DNA from: Linderina pennispora
Lineage: Eukaryota > Kickxellomycota > Kickxellomycetes > Kickxellales > Kickxellaceae
Assembly: GCF_002104995.1 (NCBI RefSeq)
Contig: NW_024468249.1
Coordinates: forward strand, 806,001-870,000
Length of the DNA: 64,000 nt
Direction of reading: 5' to 3'
Shown: positions 32,816 to 42,219 of the stretch, in pieces
How the letters are laid out: each line of letters starts with the position of its first letter
Numbering within the stretch: the first letter of the stretch is position 1
Position numbers and translations under genes: made by a program
Notes under the pieces: model-generated
The model's input: the letters and a program-made list of their open reading frames with translations, nothing else
What the model was told of the DNA's origin: nothing
Databases searched by the model: none

Positions 32816-34543
32816 AGCGGCTAGCCCTCCTCCACCTCCGTCACGGCCAGTGTGGGTATCGGAGAAAATGGCCTCGAGATAAGGAAATCATAAAGATCGT
32901 TTTTGCTTTCATGAGCGAAATTTTGGGGGGGACAGGACGGTGTGTGCGGAGCAGGTGGCAGGCACGCCGCCTCGTCGCTCCCGTTCGGAGACATCTGCGA
33001 GCGATAAGACTGGCTGATAATTTCCCTGGCTTGGCTTTATTCCCCGGTCCAGCCGACTTCCACATGCTATCGCTGCTGCTGGCAGCCTCCTGGATGATAG
33101 CCAGCCCGCTGCTATCTGCTGCAAATTCACGCCTGTGTATCGTCTGGCGCCGGAGGCCAGTGCGTGTGAAAGGAGGCCACCGGGCGGGCCGCTATAGTGC
33201 TACGCCCAACCAGTGTGAAATGCTGTCAGGGTCTGCTACGTGGCAGGGAGGCAGAGGCCCCAGTGTGAGATTGCGCCAAAAATGAGGCGCCCTTGTTGCT
33301 GCTGCTACTACTTGCCCCGTCCAGCAGCCACCGGCGCTGCTTGCGCTTCTTGTTTACCAATGTCCGGGCTGTTCTGGAGGTGTGCAAAGGTCCGGTCCAT
33401 CCGAAGGCTGTGCAGGCCGCGGGAACACTGGCTTCATGGAATAGGATGCGCGCTTGCTCGGGGACTGCTTGCAGGCCTTTGACGTCAAGCAAAATGGAGC
33501 ATTTCCATAATTAGGAATCTGTGACAACAGATGCAGTCCGTCTTCAGTGACACCTAGCCGGCTCTAGCCCAGTGAACGCGCCAGGTTCCTGACAAGATTC
33601 GTGCCGTTGGGGCAGTGGGTGCTTTGCTAGATATGAACCCTCTCCCCCAGCACCCGCTGGCCTATCCATGGCCGCCTAATTGATCACGGCGATTACCGCT
33701 GCCGATTAGTCCCATGCCTTGCCAGTTATTGGTAGGCGGTGTAGAGCTGCCTTTTGCCCCTCCTCTTTACGTGCCACGGTGCCAAGATGGCATGAGTACC
33801 CTCCCTCTTGTCGACTGCTTTGTGCATCTGCGAACCTACAAACACTATCGCGCCTGTTCGGTATTGATCTTTCTGCGGCGCTAATCTGCTTATTCAATGA
33901 AAGCACTATTGCTTGAGCGGAGAGGCTGCGAGCACCATGAACGTGACGACGCGCTGCCCTCTAGGAAGCCCCCATTGGCGGAGCGGACAGCGCTGATTTC
34001 TAAGGCCTTAAGACCCAACAAAGCCTCATTAGTGATCTTCGATCACTTGCATGAGACAGTCTATTGTTCTGAGTGCCCGCTACAAAAGGCTGCTTTGTCT
34101 TTGTCAGAGCAGCACCTCCACTACAAGGCAAAGGTGACCGTTGGGCTTTACATAGAGCATAGCTATTGGTGGTGCGTTCGCTCTTTGCACCGAACCCCCG
34201 AGAGGCACCAGTGGAGCCGTCGTGAATAGATGGCGTGCCCAAAAGGGTGTTGTTGCGAGACAATTGATGGACTCAAGCACACCGGTGTTGTCCTTTTCAT
34301 TTTCAAAAACCTCCATCGCTATTTTTCTGGGAAGCTGACAATTGAGATTTTCGGGGATAAAAAGCCAGGAGCGCACAGCCCGGTTCATTCGTTACACACC
34401 TCTCTCTCCTTCCCTTCGATTTTTACAGCCCTTATTAATTTTATTTTTCGCACTCTTTCAACTCCCACCCCTTCCTACTACGCTCGCGCTAACCTCTCGT
34501 TTATATACTCTATTGGCACGCGGCCAAGTCCTGTTTTTAACAC
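32816..34543. other. Long divergent intergenic region, citrate synthase / phosphodiesterase
   Basis: About 1.7 kb with no gene I can support; frames are short and unrelated to known domains. A TGACGTCA-related half palindrome (TTGACGTCAAG) occurs at about 33479-33489, a CRE-like site, closer to neither start. The part before the phosphodiesterase is CT-rich. Confidence 0.4.
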
Positions 34544-37326
34544 ATGCTCTGCTCAAAACAGAACCTCCTGAGCGAGGATGAGCTCGCTACGGTCGAGGAG
34601 GTAAGGACTATTAGCAACTTTCTATCCGCCGCAAGAGGCGTTAAGGCGTGCGGAGGTGGCAAGCGGGCCTGGGACTGCACAACAAGCAGCAGGCGTTATC
34701 TGAAATATTACCGGCTGCTTGACAGATAAACATGACGCCGCTTACCCCTCCTCTCCTACCCCCACGGCTGGAGAGGCGCTATCGGACGTCACTGACATTG
34801 GAGAGAATCGACAGCCCTCAAGCCAACTTGCTTTGAGGTCATTGTTTGCAAAGTGTTACTACAACTGCGGCTGGCAATAATTGCGCTAATTTTCTGCACG
34901 TATTGTCTGCTTGCAACATTAGGTTATGACAACGTATTTTGACGAGCAATGGGCTCAGGTGGGCATGGATTTCGATCCATGGAAATACTCGCATGCAGAG
35001 AAGCTGGGAATTCTGCTGGGCGTGTTTTCGAAAATGCACGTTTTGCGTGTTCTGGAGCTGACGCCCAGCGAGATGCTCGATTTTTGCCTCGACATCGAAG
35101 CACTATACAACGACGTTCCATACCACTCGTTCAACCACGCTATCGATGTGGTCGTGAAGCTGTACTTTGTACTGAACGATTTACAGGCATCGTCCTATTT
35201 GGCCTCCTACGATGTCGCAGTCCTGCTAATCAGCGGCCTTTGTCACGACGCTGGTCATGTAAGTAAACAAATAGCCGCCCCTACGGCGCTTCCAGTGTAT
35301 GATTTGCAGTTCAGAAGAACCCCCTGCTGCTAAACCCTACCTGTGCCTTCTCTTTATAGCCTGGGCTCAACAACCTGTTCCAAAGGAACGCCAACACGAA
35401 ATACGCACAGAAATACCCGGATGCTATCCTGGAACGGTTCTCTATTGACCTCGCCGTTGAATACGTGGAGAAGCACAAGCTGCTTCGCAATGTGGAAAAT
35501 GTCCGTGACCCGGTTTACAACGATAACACTGCGACAGAGAGAGATATTGCATCGCGCATGATGCATGGCATGCGCACAGCAATTCTCTACACCGACATGA
35601 GCCGGCATTTTGAGGAGGTCGAGGAATGCAAGCTGCTAATCTCGGTGCTCTCCAAGAAAGCCCGCAGGATATCTGGTCACGACCTGCCCCAGGAAGAATG
35701 CCCCAACGGGTACTGCGAGCGCCCAGACCATAGCCCTCGCATCAGCGGCACACCAGACTCCAAGCTGCCACCGGTCTCTGGTGCTGCTTCTGAGAGGACA
35801 GTAAGCCGTGCCAGGACAACAGGCGCAGTCCCTGCCATCAGACAGGCTGCCCAGGCTGCCAGGCAGTCGCCACGCTTCCGTTCGCCTAGCGAGCCCCCAC
35901 GCCTATGCTGCCGCTTCTGTCAACCATGCAAAACACAGCTATTAGCATTGCTTCTCGCACAGAGTCCCGACGCCGCATAGAAGACTTGGAACTAACAACA
36001 CTGCCCACGCCACCAACAACGGCCGGCAAGTCAAAAGAGCCGGGCCAAGATCTGGCAGGGGATGAGCCGCCTTTGCTAACTACAAGCAAGCCGCATATCA
36101 AGGTCCGTCGGTCAATCTCAATGTGCGATGCGCTGCTGGACAGCACACAGCGGCAGAGCCTGGTCAACATTCTGCTGCATGCTGTCGATATCTTCAACCC
36201 GGTACTACCATGGACAATGTGCAAAAAGTGGTCGGACCTGATGAACATCGAGTCATTCAACCAGGGTGACCTGGAGAAGAATATGGGGCTACCGGTCTCG
36301 CCCAACATGGACCGTGACACAACCGACCAACGCCAGGTATCCCTGGACTTTGGCAACATCATCATTCGTCCATTTTTCATTGAGCTCGTGTCGCTGTTTC
36401 CCGTGGACGATAAGCTGCTGCTCAGCCTAGACAAGAACCTGAAGGCATGGAGCCGCCTCACGCCTGACAATAAGCACAAAGTCAGCCCCCCGGTTGGTGC
36501 CAACAGCGATATGTACTCGTGGCCGTCAGAGTCGCGATCAAAAGCGATTTCACGCACTCACTCGCGAGTGCTGAACGAGGGCAGGCGTCTCAGCATTGCC
36601 GCTGGCACAGTGGAAATCCCCCAGAGCCGCTTGGAGATGATTCGCCGCCACTCTCATGAGGGCTTTGAGGCACTGCATCGCCGGATGGTCGGACGACTCT
36701 TCTCAAAGCATCTGGAGCGCATCCAAGAGCGCCGCAATGTCTCTTACCAGCGCAGCCTGCTTGATGGCAGCGGCTCATCCCTCGCAGCGAAGCACCGCAT
36801 CCAGCCGCTATCCACCAGCTTCTCTCCTCGGGTCCATGGGAACCGTGTCTGGAACGAATTCAGCGCCGACATGTTGTCGCCGGTAACTGAAGGTGGCACT
36901 GGAGACGAGGCCAGCAACCTAGGAAACGATGCTGAGACAGTCCTTTCTACACTCCCACAGGGCCCGACCACACTGACGCCCTTGCCTATTGAGGCCGAGG
37001 AACTCCATAGCATCTATTGGGGTGAGAATACACAACCACAGGACTCGATATCAGCGTACCTAGGGGAGCAGCAAATGGGCTCCAATCCCCGCCCAAAGGC
37101 CGACAGCGAGCAGCTGCCAGACTCGGTGGAGCCTGCATCAATATCAGTACTCCCACCGTTTTTGAACGCTTACCAGATCAGCAGCGGCCTAAGCTTTGGT
37201 CGCCAGTACCGCAGCTCATCCCTGGACCCGACACTGCTGGCCAGCCTACCGTCAACATATCCTTCGCTTGCTCATCCCACCCACCACTGCGAACAGATCC
37301 CGTCTGGGTCGTCCGATGAGCAGTAA
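34544..37326 (+). CDS. Class I 3',5'-cyclic nucleotide phosphodiesterase, with one frame break
   Basis: Three exons, 34544-34600, 34923-35258 and 35360-37326, with GT-AG introns of 322 and 101 bp, both phase 0; about 785 residues. Class I metal-binding motifs are present: HSFNHAIDV, GLCHDAGHPGLNNLF across the second intron, ILYTDMSRHFEE, and LLHAVDIFNPVLPW. It hydrolyses cAMP and/or cGMP. About 150 disordered Ser/Pro/Arg-rich residues interrupt the catalytic domain between the TDMSRHF and DIFNP motifs, and a long Ser-rich tail follows. Inside the insert the frame changes near 35880-35905 at a C5 run (one base missing or two extra). I cannot choose between these, because both frames are disordered. 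Conserved motifs on both sides show one gene. It converges with the Fanzor relic. Confidence 0.88.
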
Positions 37327-37534
37327 CCTGTGCTTTAAATTATTGCTAATCCACTCGCCTTACTATACTAGAAATACTCTGCTCATGATACGAACTCGGC
37401 TGCTAGTCAGCATGGGTTGACACGTCGATAAGAGCATCACGACGAACCGGTCATTTGAACGTGTTCGGACTGTTGTTAGTGGAATGGTGATCTTGGACAT
37501 CTCCTGTCTTGATGGTCCGCTCAGTGCAGGCGTT

Positions 37535-38967
37535 TCAGTGCTGGTTCGCTGCTGCATGCCTCTTGCATGGCCTCTTTGTTGCAGGGATGCTGCCAGAAGC
37601 ATTGGTAACAATGGCCGTAAAGCGACGGAGCCGTTCAGGAATACTGCCTGGATCACAGAGTGACTGGAAAGTGAGTCTGAAGTTTAGAACTGCTGCGAGA
37701 TCGCGGTTCAAGAGCCGAGACGAATAGGCCCACCTGTATTGTGCCATGGCCCGCTTACATGACTCGCTTGTACAGCGGAGAAGGCCATGGCACTTCACAG
37801 TTGGGTTCTTCGATCTCTGGTAGGGCCGCGGGTTGGAACATGCCGGAATGTCTACTGCAGCAGCCGATGCACCAGCAAGTGAATCAGCTGCTACTACTGC
37901 AGTTGCTGCAGTGACCTCTGTTTCATCTGATGGCATCTTCGCTGCTTCGCGTGTAGCCTTCTTGGCCAATTTTTCTCCCCTTTCTGCTGTTTTCCTTGCC
38001 TCTGTTGCTGCCCTCTTTGCTGCATTGGCCATGGTAACCTGCTCGCGTGTTTTCGAAATAAACACCTGCTTGATTATTTGCTTGTCTAAGCGCACATGGC
38101 CTGGGATCCATGATGTCCGCAGAGGCAAGCATTGGGGGGAGACTTGTCAAGCTGCTCATTCTCGATAAGCCAGCATAGGCGAATATATGCACGCAGATGC
38201 TTAAGTGGATTTACCTTGGCATCATAGTATCAGCTGTCTTTGGCGAATCTGTACTTGGCATCATAGGCATTAAGGACTGGTGACAGCCTGTTGTAGATTG
38301 CAAGCATCGGTGGGGTGAACACACTGAGATCAGAGTGCCTAGAGGCAACTGTCTGGCGGAGCTTCTGTGCAGGTGTATAGATATACACTTGACATGCATT
38401 ATTGAACTCAGCCTTGGACACATTGCCCATTGTACTGTGCAGTATGTTTTTACGGCTGCGAATATCAATCAATTTGGCCGGAATCCGCTGTAGGCAAGTG
38501 CCATAGTGCAACACAATGTTGTTCTTGTATGCTGTCATCAGCTCGGTGTCAACATATGTCGCTACCTGATTCATTTCGCGTATGCCATGTAGCTCGATAT
38601 CGCCATTATGTAATAGATAATCATAAATATGGTATCTAACTACATCACTGAAATCTGCGCTTGACAGTTTTGACCTGTCCTTCTGGTTAACGAAATCCTC
38701 GGCAGATATGGCCGTCTTCGCCTTCAGATTGTAGTAAATGAATAAATAAATTGAACGAAAGAATCCCTTTTTCACAAATGTTGCAGGGTCAAAAGTACCA
38801 TCATAAGTTAGTTGATGGAGTAATATCCATCGTGCAAGCATGTATGTATGCTCTTTGATGGTATTGATGCTGTGTACAAATTGCTCTAGGCGGGGCAACA
38901 TAGAATCATGGAAGCCAATACCACCAAGTGATGTCTTTATGACAGTAGTGCTGCGGGTAATATTCAT
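37535..38967 (-). pseudogene. Fanzor-type (TnpB-related) transposon nuclease, broken and internally deleted
   Basis: A minus-strand relic. The 5' part (38967-38230) encodes 245 residues like the helical N-terminal region of fungal Fanzor proteins, ending at a TGA. The same frame resumes past the stop (YDAKVNPLKHLRAYIRLCWLIENEQ), because a 39-bp segment bounded by a repeated TGGCATCATAG (plus strand, ~38216-38267) carries the stop. At a C6 run near 38138-38146 the frame then moves to LPLRTSWIPGHVRLDK. The 3' end keeps NPRPYQRSKNPTVKCHGLLRC, a zinc-ribbon-like RCTSESC, and LLNRDLAAVLNF, the RuvC-III motif with its Asp. Between WIPGHVRLDK and NPRPYQ only ~90 Ala/Lys/Glu-rich residues remain, so RuvC-I (DPG-type) and RuvC-II appear lost. 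Family assignment is from remembered motif order. Confidence 0.65.
38216..38267. repeat. 39-bp tandem duplication carrying a stop codon inside the Fanzor relic
   Basis: The plus-strand motif TTGGCATCATAG occurs twice, 39 bp apart, so one 13-codon unit is duplicated or inserted. On the sense (minus) strand the extra unit introduces TGA while leaving the flanking frame unchanged. Confidence 0.6.
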
Positions 38968-39510
38968 TTGAAAAGTTCAATAGGCAAAGTAAGAAGAGAA
39001 ATGATGCTGTTCGGTTTTGCTGTATTGCAGATGCATAGCATTAAGAACTTTTTATTAAAAATTATCTGGCTTGCATGGTTCTTGGGGCTTTTAGCACTGA
39101 TACAGTCTCTTGGATCAGTCTATACAAACTGGATCCATTTGTGGACCCAAATGCTACTATATATATGTGTTCATAGTGTTGCGCGGTCGGCGATGACCGC
39201 CATGATGACGCCATGGAAGTTATCGAGTCGACCGACAATGAGAGCAGCTCTTGCGCTGAACCAATGGAGATATCTAGTGGAAACCAGTGACCACTACAAT
39301 AACAACTTATCGCCCTGGTTTCACTGATGAGGTCAGATGCCGCATAAGATCAAAAAGGAGTTTACGGAGCAAGTCACCCAAACTCATGTTGAAGCTTAAA
39401 AATTTTATTTTTTAACTAATTTAAAAGGTTCTAGCGGACGTTCGGACACCTTTTGGACAATAAAATCTTATATATAGGTAAAGATCATGCATGTAATATC
39501 ACCCTACAGC
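38968..39510. other. Region between the Fanzor relic and the dehydrogenase
   Basis: No intact gene. On the plus strand, 39186-39287 reads as an acidic tail (DDAMEVIESTDNESSSCAEPMEIS) ending in TGA. It could be a fragment of a former gene, but no upstream exon is evident. The last 150 bp are AT-rich with AATAAA-like signals for the dehydrogenase's 3' end. Confidence 0.3.
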
Positions 39511-40416
39511 TTAGTCAACCGGGCTTCTAATCATCTTGATAACGTAATCTAAACCGGATGCGAACAGCTTGTATATGTTGCCAGCATACTTGCTCACCGT
39601 CCCACTGGCAATGTATGACGTAACATCGGCAGTCAACTTGTCGTAGAAGCAAAGCTTCAGTGCCTTGTTGCCCATTGAGATTAGCAGCGTGTCACCTGCC
39701 AGTGTCTCATCGCACACTGCCTTGATCATGGTCTTGACAACCTTGTCTGTGCTCATCAGCCCAATCTGCCTGATGAGTGGGTACGAGTTTACTAGTCGGT
39801 TGTGCGCAACCAGCGACGTGTCAGCAAAGTACGGTGCGACGGCATTAACACGTATACCCGGTGCCAGTCCGCGGCATGACGTTGTGAAGAAAATCAGGCC
39901 TGCTTTTGTAGTACCATAGCTCTCCATCAGCGAAATCGGCAATAACCCACCGACTGACGCTGTATTAACCACGACACCTTGTCTTTCTGTTTGCTTGAAA
40001 TACCGGACGGCAATACGGGTCGCCACCATAGGCGCACGCAGGTTAATGTCGATGATTCTATCAAGCTCGACATCGTCGCTTTGGCTGAACAGCGAGCATT
40101 CATTAGCAATTCCAGCGTTATTGACCACAATATCGATGTATCCAAATACCTCGATTGCCTTATCAAAGTACTCTTGGATGCAGGATGCCTTACGCACATC
40201 GCAGATGACATATGCGGTTGCAGTAGTTCCGACGTGCTTGTTGATTTCTTCAGAAATCAGCTTGATGTCTGGGTTGATGTCGACCATCATTACCTGGGCT
40301 TGGCACTCTGCTAGCTGCTCCGAGAGCCGCTTGCCAAATCCACTAGCTGCACCAGTAACAATGACTACCTTACCACACAGGCTCTCTATGTATCTCTCAA
40401 AATTTGTGTAGACCAT
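39511..40416 (-). CDS. Short-chain dehydrogenase/reductase (SDR, classical)
   Basis: A 301-residue single-exon protein with complete classical SDR motifs. TGAASGFG (residues 21-28) binds the nucleotide, and Asp at the end of the next strand (MVDIN) favours NAD(H). NNAG is at 99-102, the catalytic Ser at about 154, and YGTTK gives Tyr167 and Lys171. The nearest described type is 15-hydroxyprostaglandin dehydrogenase-like or other broad-range alcohol/steroid dehydrogenases; the substrate cannot be told. Codon use is less GC-biased than genes at 0-32 kb, matching its AT-richer surroundings, which may mean a younger or transferred gene or just a different isochore. A TATAAAG-like element sits ~200 bp upstream (40613-40620). 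Confidence 0.9.
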   Translation of the reverse strand: MVYTNFERYIESLCGKVVIVTGAASGFGKRLSEQLAECQAQVMMVDINPDIKLISEEINKHVGTTATAYVICDVRKASCIQEYFDKAIEVFGYIDIVVNNAGIANECSLFSQSDDVELDRIIDINLRAPMVATRIAVRYFKQTERQGVVVNTASVGGLLPISLMESYGTTKAGLIFFTTSCRGLAPGIRVNAVAPYFADTSLVAHNRLVNSYPLIRQIGLMSTDKVVKTMIKAVCDETLAGDTLLISMGNKALKLCFYDKLTADVTSYIASGTVSKYAGNIYKLFASGLDYVIKMIRSPVD

Positions 40417-40700
40417 TAGGGTAGAATGGGAAAAAGCTTAATTACTATGTGTCCAAAAACAAAAGAAAGCATGAAATGATTGGGCTGCGATTGTAGCTTA
40501 GAGCAGGACATATTAACCATTAATTGGCATTTACTGCTCACATAGCCAAGTAAATACACCAACAGCACATCTAGTTAGGCATACTACCAGCAGTCCACCT
40601 ATAAAATTGGGGCTTTATAAAAGAGTGACTTCTAAGCAACCCCTTCGGCCAGTAGGAACAAGCTAGAGCAAAATCATAGGCTTGACAGGCAAAACAAAAA

Positions 40701-40773
40701 TGGAGGACCTGGGTATCGATCCCAGTGCCTCGCGCATGCTAAGCGCGCGCTCTCCCATTTGAGCTAGACCCCC
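40701..40773 (-). tRNA. tRNA-Ala (anticodon AGC)
   Basis: A 73-nt cloverleaf on the minus strand. It has a D-stem GCTC/GAGC, anticodon stem CGCGC/GCGCG with loop TTAGCAT (anticodon AGC), a T-arm CTGGG/CCCAG, discriminator A, and the alanine-specific G3:U70 pair. The acceptor stem has a single U6-U67 mismatch. There is no intron. T5 follows the 3' end directly (40700-40696), a Pol III terminator. Confidence 0.93.
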
Positions 40774-41508
40774 TGAAACAACCGGATTAAACTAATCCGA
40801 TCTGCCTACGAATTCTTGCTCTCCTAAAAAGTTGACTGTATATAATGATGTGGATTACTGTCAGTCAGCCTTTTCCATAGTTTTTGCTGCTTTAGTCCCT
40901 GGAAACATTGCCCCAGAAGTGATACCCCACGCATGTATGCCTCCTTTTATATAAATTATTGATCTATTGCCTATGCCTATTACTAATCTAATTAATAGAA
41001 CTAAACTAAGAATCTGTAGGCACTAGCTAGTACCTACTTATTACTAAATATCCCTTCAGTCAACTATTAAGTATAAATTGGCTGACCTGAGATTGTAGGG
41101 GTTAGTTCTTTGAAACCAATCTCTTTATAGCTAAGAGATATGCATAGTAGGATATACTAGAGGTAGTAATATCCTTCTAGTAAAAGATAGTAATAGAATC
41201 TATTTAATACTACCTACTAATAGGGGTTTTATAGAAGTACCTTTTTGGTATTTTTATTTATTAGATACTAGTAAATAATATATAACTTATTAATTTGTTA
41301 TTCTAGTATAAGATTTTTAATTTCCTAATATTTTCTTATCTGTGAATACCCTCTTCTATGAATGACCTCTATTGCGCAATAGTAGGATAGTGTTTCTGAA
41401 TAGCCAATTGCATATATTATACTAGAAAAGGATCATAAATATATAGGCTCACTCTTAATAACTACAGAATAGTTAAACATATTGCAGGAGCCCCTTAAAG
41501 ATTATAAG
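40774..41508. other. AT-rich gene-free stretch
   Basis: About 735 bp of AT-rich, low-complexity DNA rich in TAGTA/TACTA words, e.g. around 41040-41290. No frame, RNA or complete repeat element is recognised. It borders the left inverted-repeat arm. Confidence 0.5.
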
Positions 41509-41659
41509 TATTTTTAGCATCTCAAAAACCATCAGATACCTTAATTTCACAGGGTATACTGTTTTGCGTGTTACAGTGCAGTATGTGGTAGAGTGGAGCA
41601 ATGGCACAATCTGAAACAGGCTACTGAAAGACATCAAAACTAAAAAGGATGGAAACAAC

Positions 41660-42100
41660 TGTTATGCTCAACTCGGATGAGCATGAACATGACGAAGCCC
41701 ACCTGCGAGATCAAGATCAAGATCAAGACCCGGGCCAAGACAACGTCACACACGCACAAGGTTCCACTCGCAATATAAACACAAGTACACTGCCTCGTCT
41801 ACGGAACAAGTCCGCCCTTTATGCTCCTCTTACGGATCCTAACACAGGAATTCCTATCGTATATGCTACACCTAAAGCGTAGCCAAGACACTCGTTGACT
41901 ACTCCATATATATGGAGAAGTCAGACCGACAGGACAAGACAAGAAGAACAAGCCCCCGGATACTCCTTGACTCAGAACCTGTTTCCCAATATAACCCGTT
42001 ACAATCCCGACCTTCTCTCCCCGACGTCTGAGCTCCGGTTCGAGCTCTTCCAACGCTAGCTCCTTTGCTAGCATATTATCACTCCCGCCGAGCGATAACA
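41660..42100. mobile_element. Solo LTR of a retrotransposon, 441 bp, with CAAC target duplication
   Basis: The element begins TGTTAT and ends ATAACA, a 6-bp terminal inverted repeat of canonical TG...CA form. It is flanked by CAAC at 41656-41659 and 42101-42104. The right inverted-repeat arm (55911-56262) has the same locus without it, with a single CAAC, so it serves as an empty site. No gag/pol lies in the element. Inside are a (GATCAA)n tract at about 41709-41728 and a TATA-like CATATATATGG near 41905. A Ty3/gypsy or Ty1/copia source cannot be decided from one LTR. It ends 47 bp upstream of the tRNA-Cys 5' end. Confidence 0.85.
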
Positions 42101-42147
42101 CAACAAGAGCAAGTTGGATTAGCTTATTGAGCAGGATCCGATGATCA

Positions 42148-42219
42148 GGGGCTTTAGCTCAGTGGTAGAGCAATCGGCTGCAGTCCGATAGGTCACCGGT
42201 TCAACTCCGGTAGGTCCCT
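42148..42219 (+). tRNA. tRNA-Cys (anticodon GCA), left copy
   Basis: A 72-nt cloverleaf. It starts GGGGCTT, with D-arm GCTC/GAGC, anticodon loop CTGCAGT (GCA), T-arm ACCGG/CCGGT and the discriminator T expected for cysteine. T6 follows (42221-42226) as Pol III terminator. It is identical to the copy at 55997-56068. Confidence 0.95.

Noticed and set aside
41649..41882. 77-codon frame at the start of the solo LTR
   Set aside because: It lies within an LTR, starts outside it, and has hydrophilic repeat-driven composition (GATCAA repeats) with no domain.
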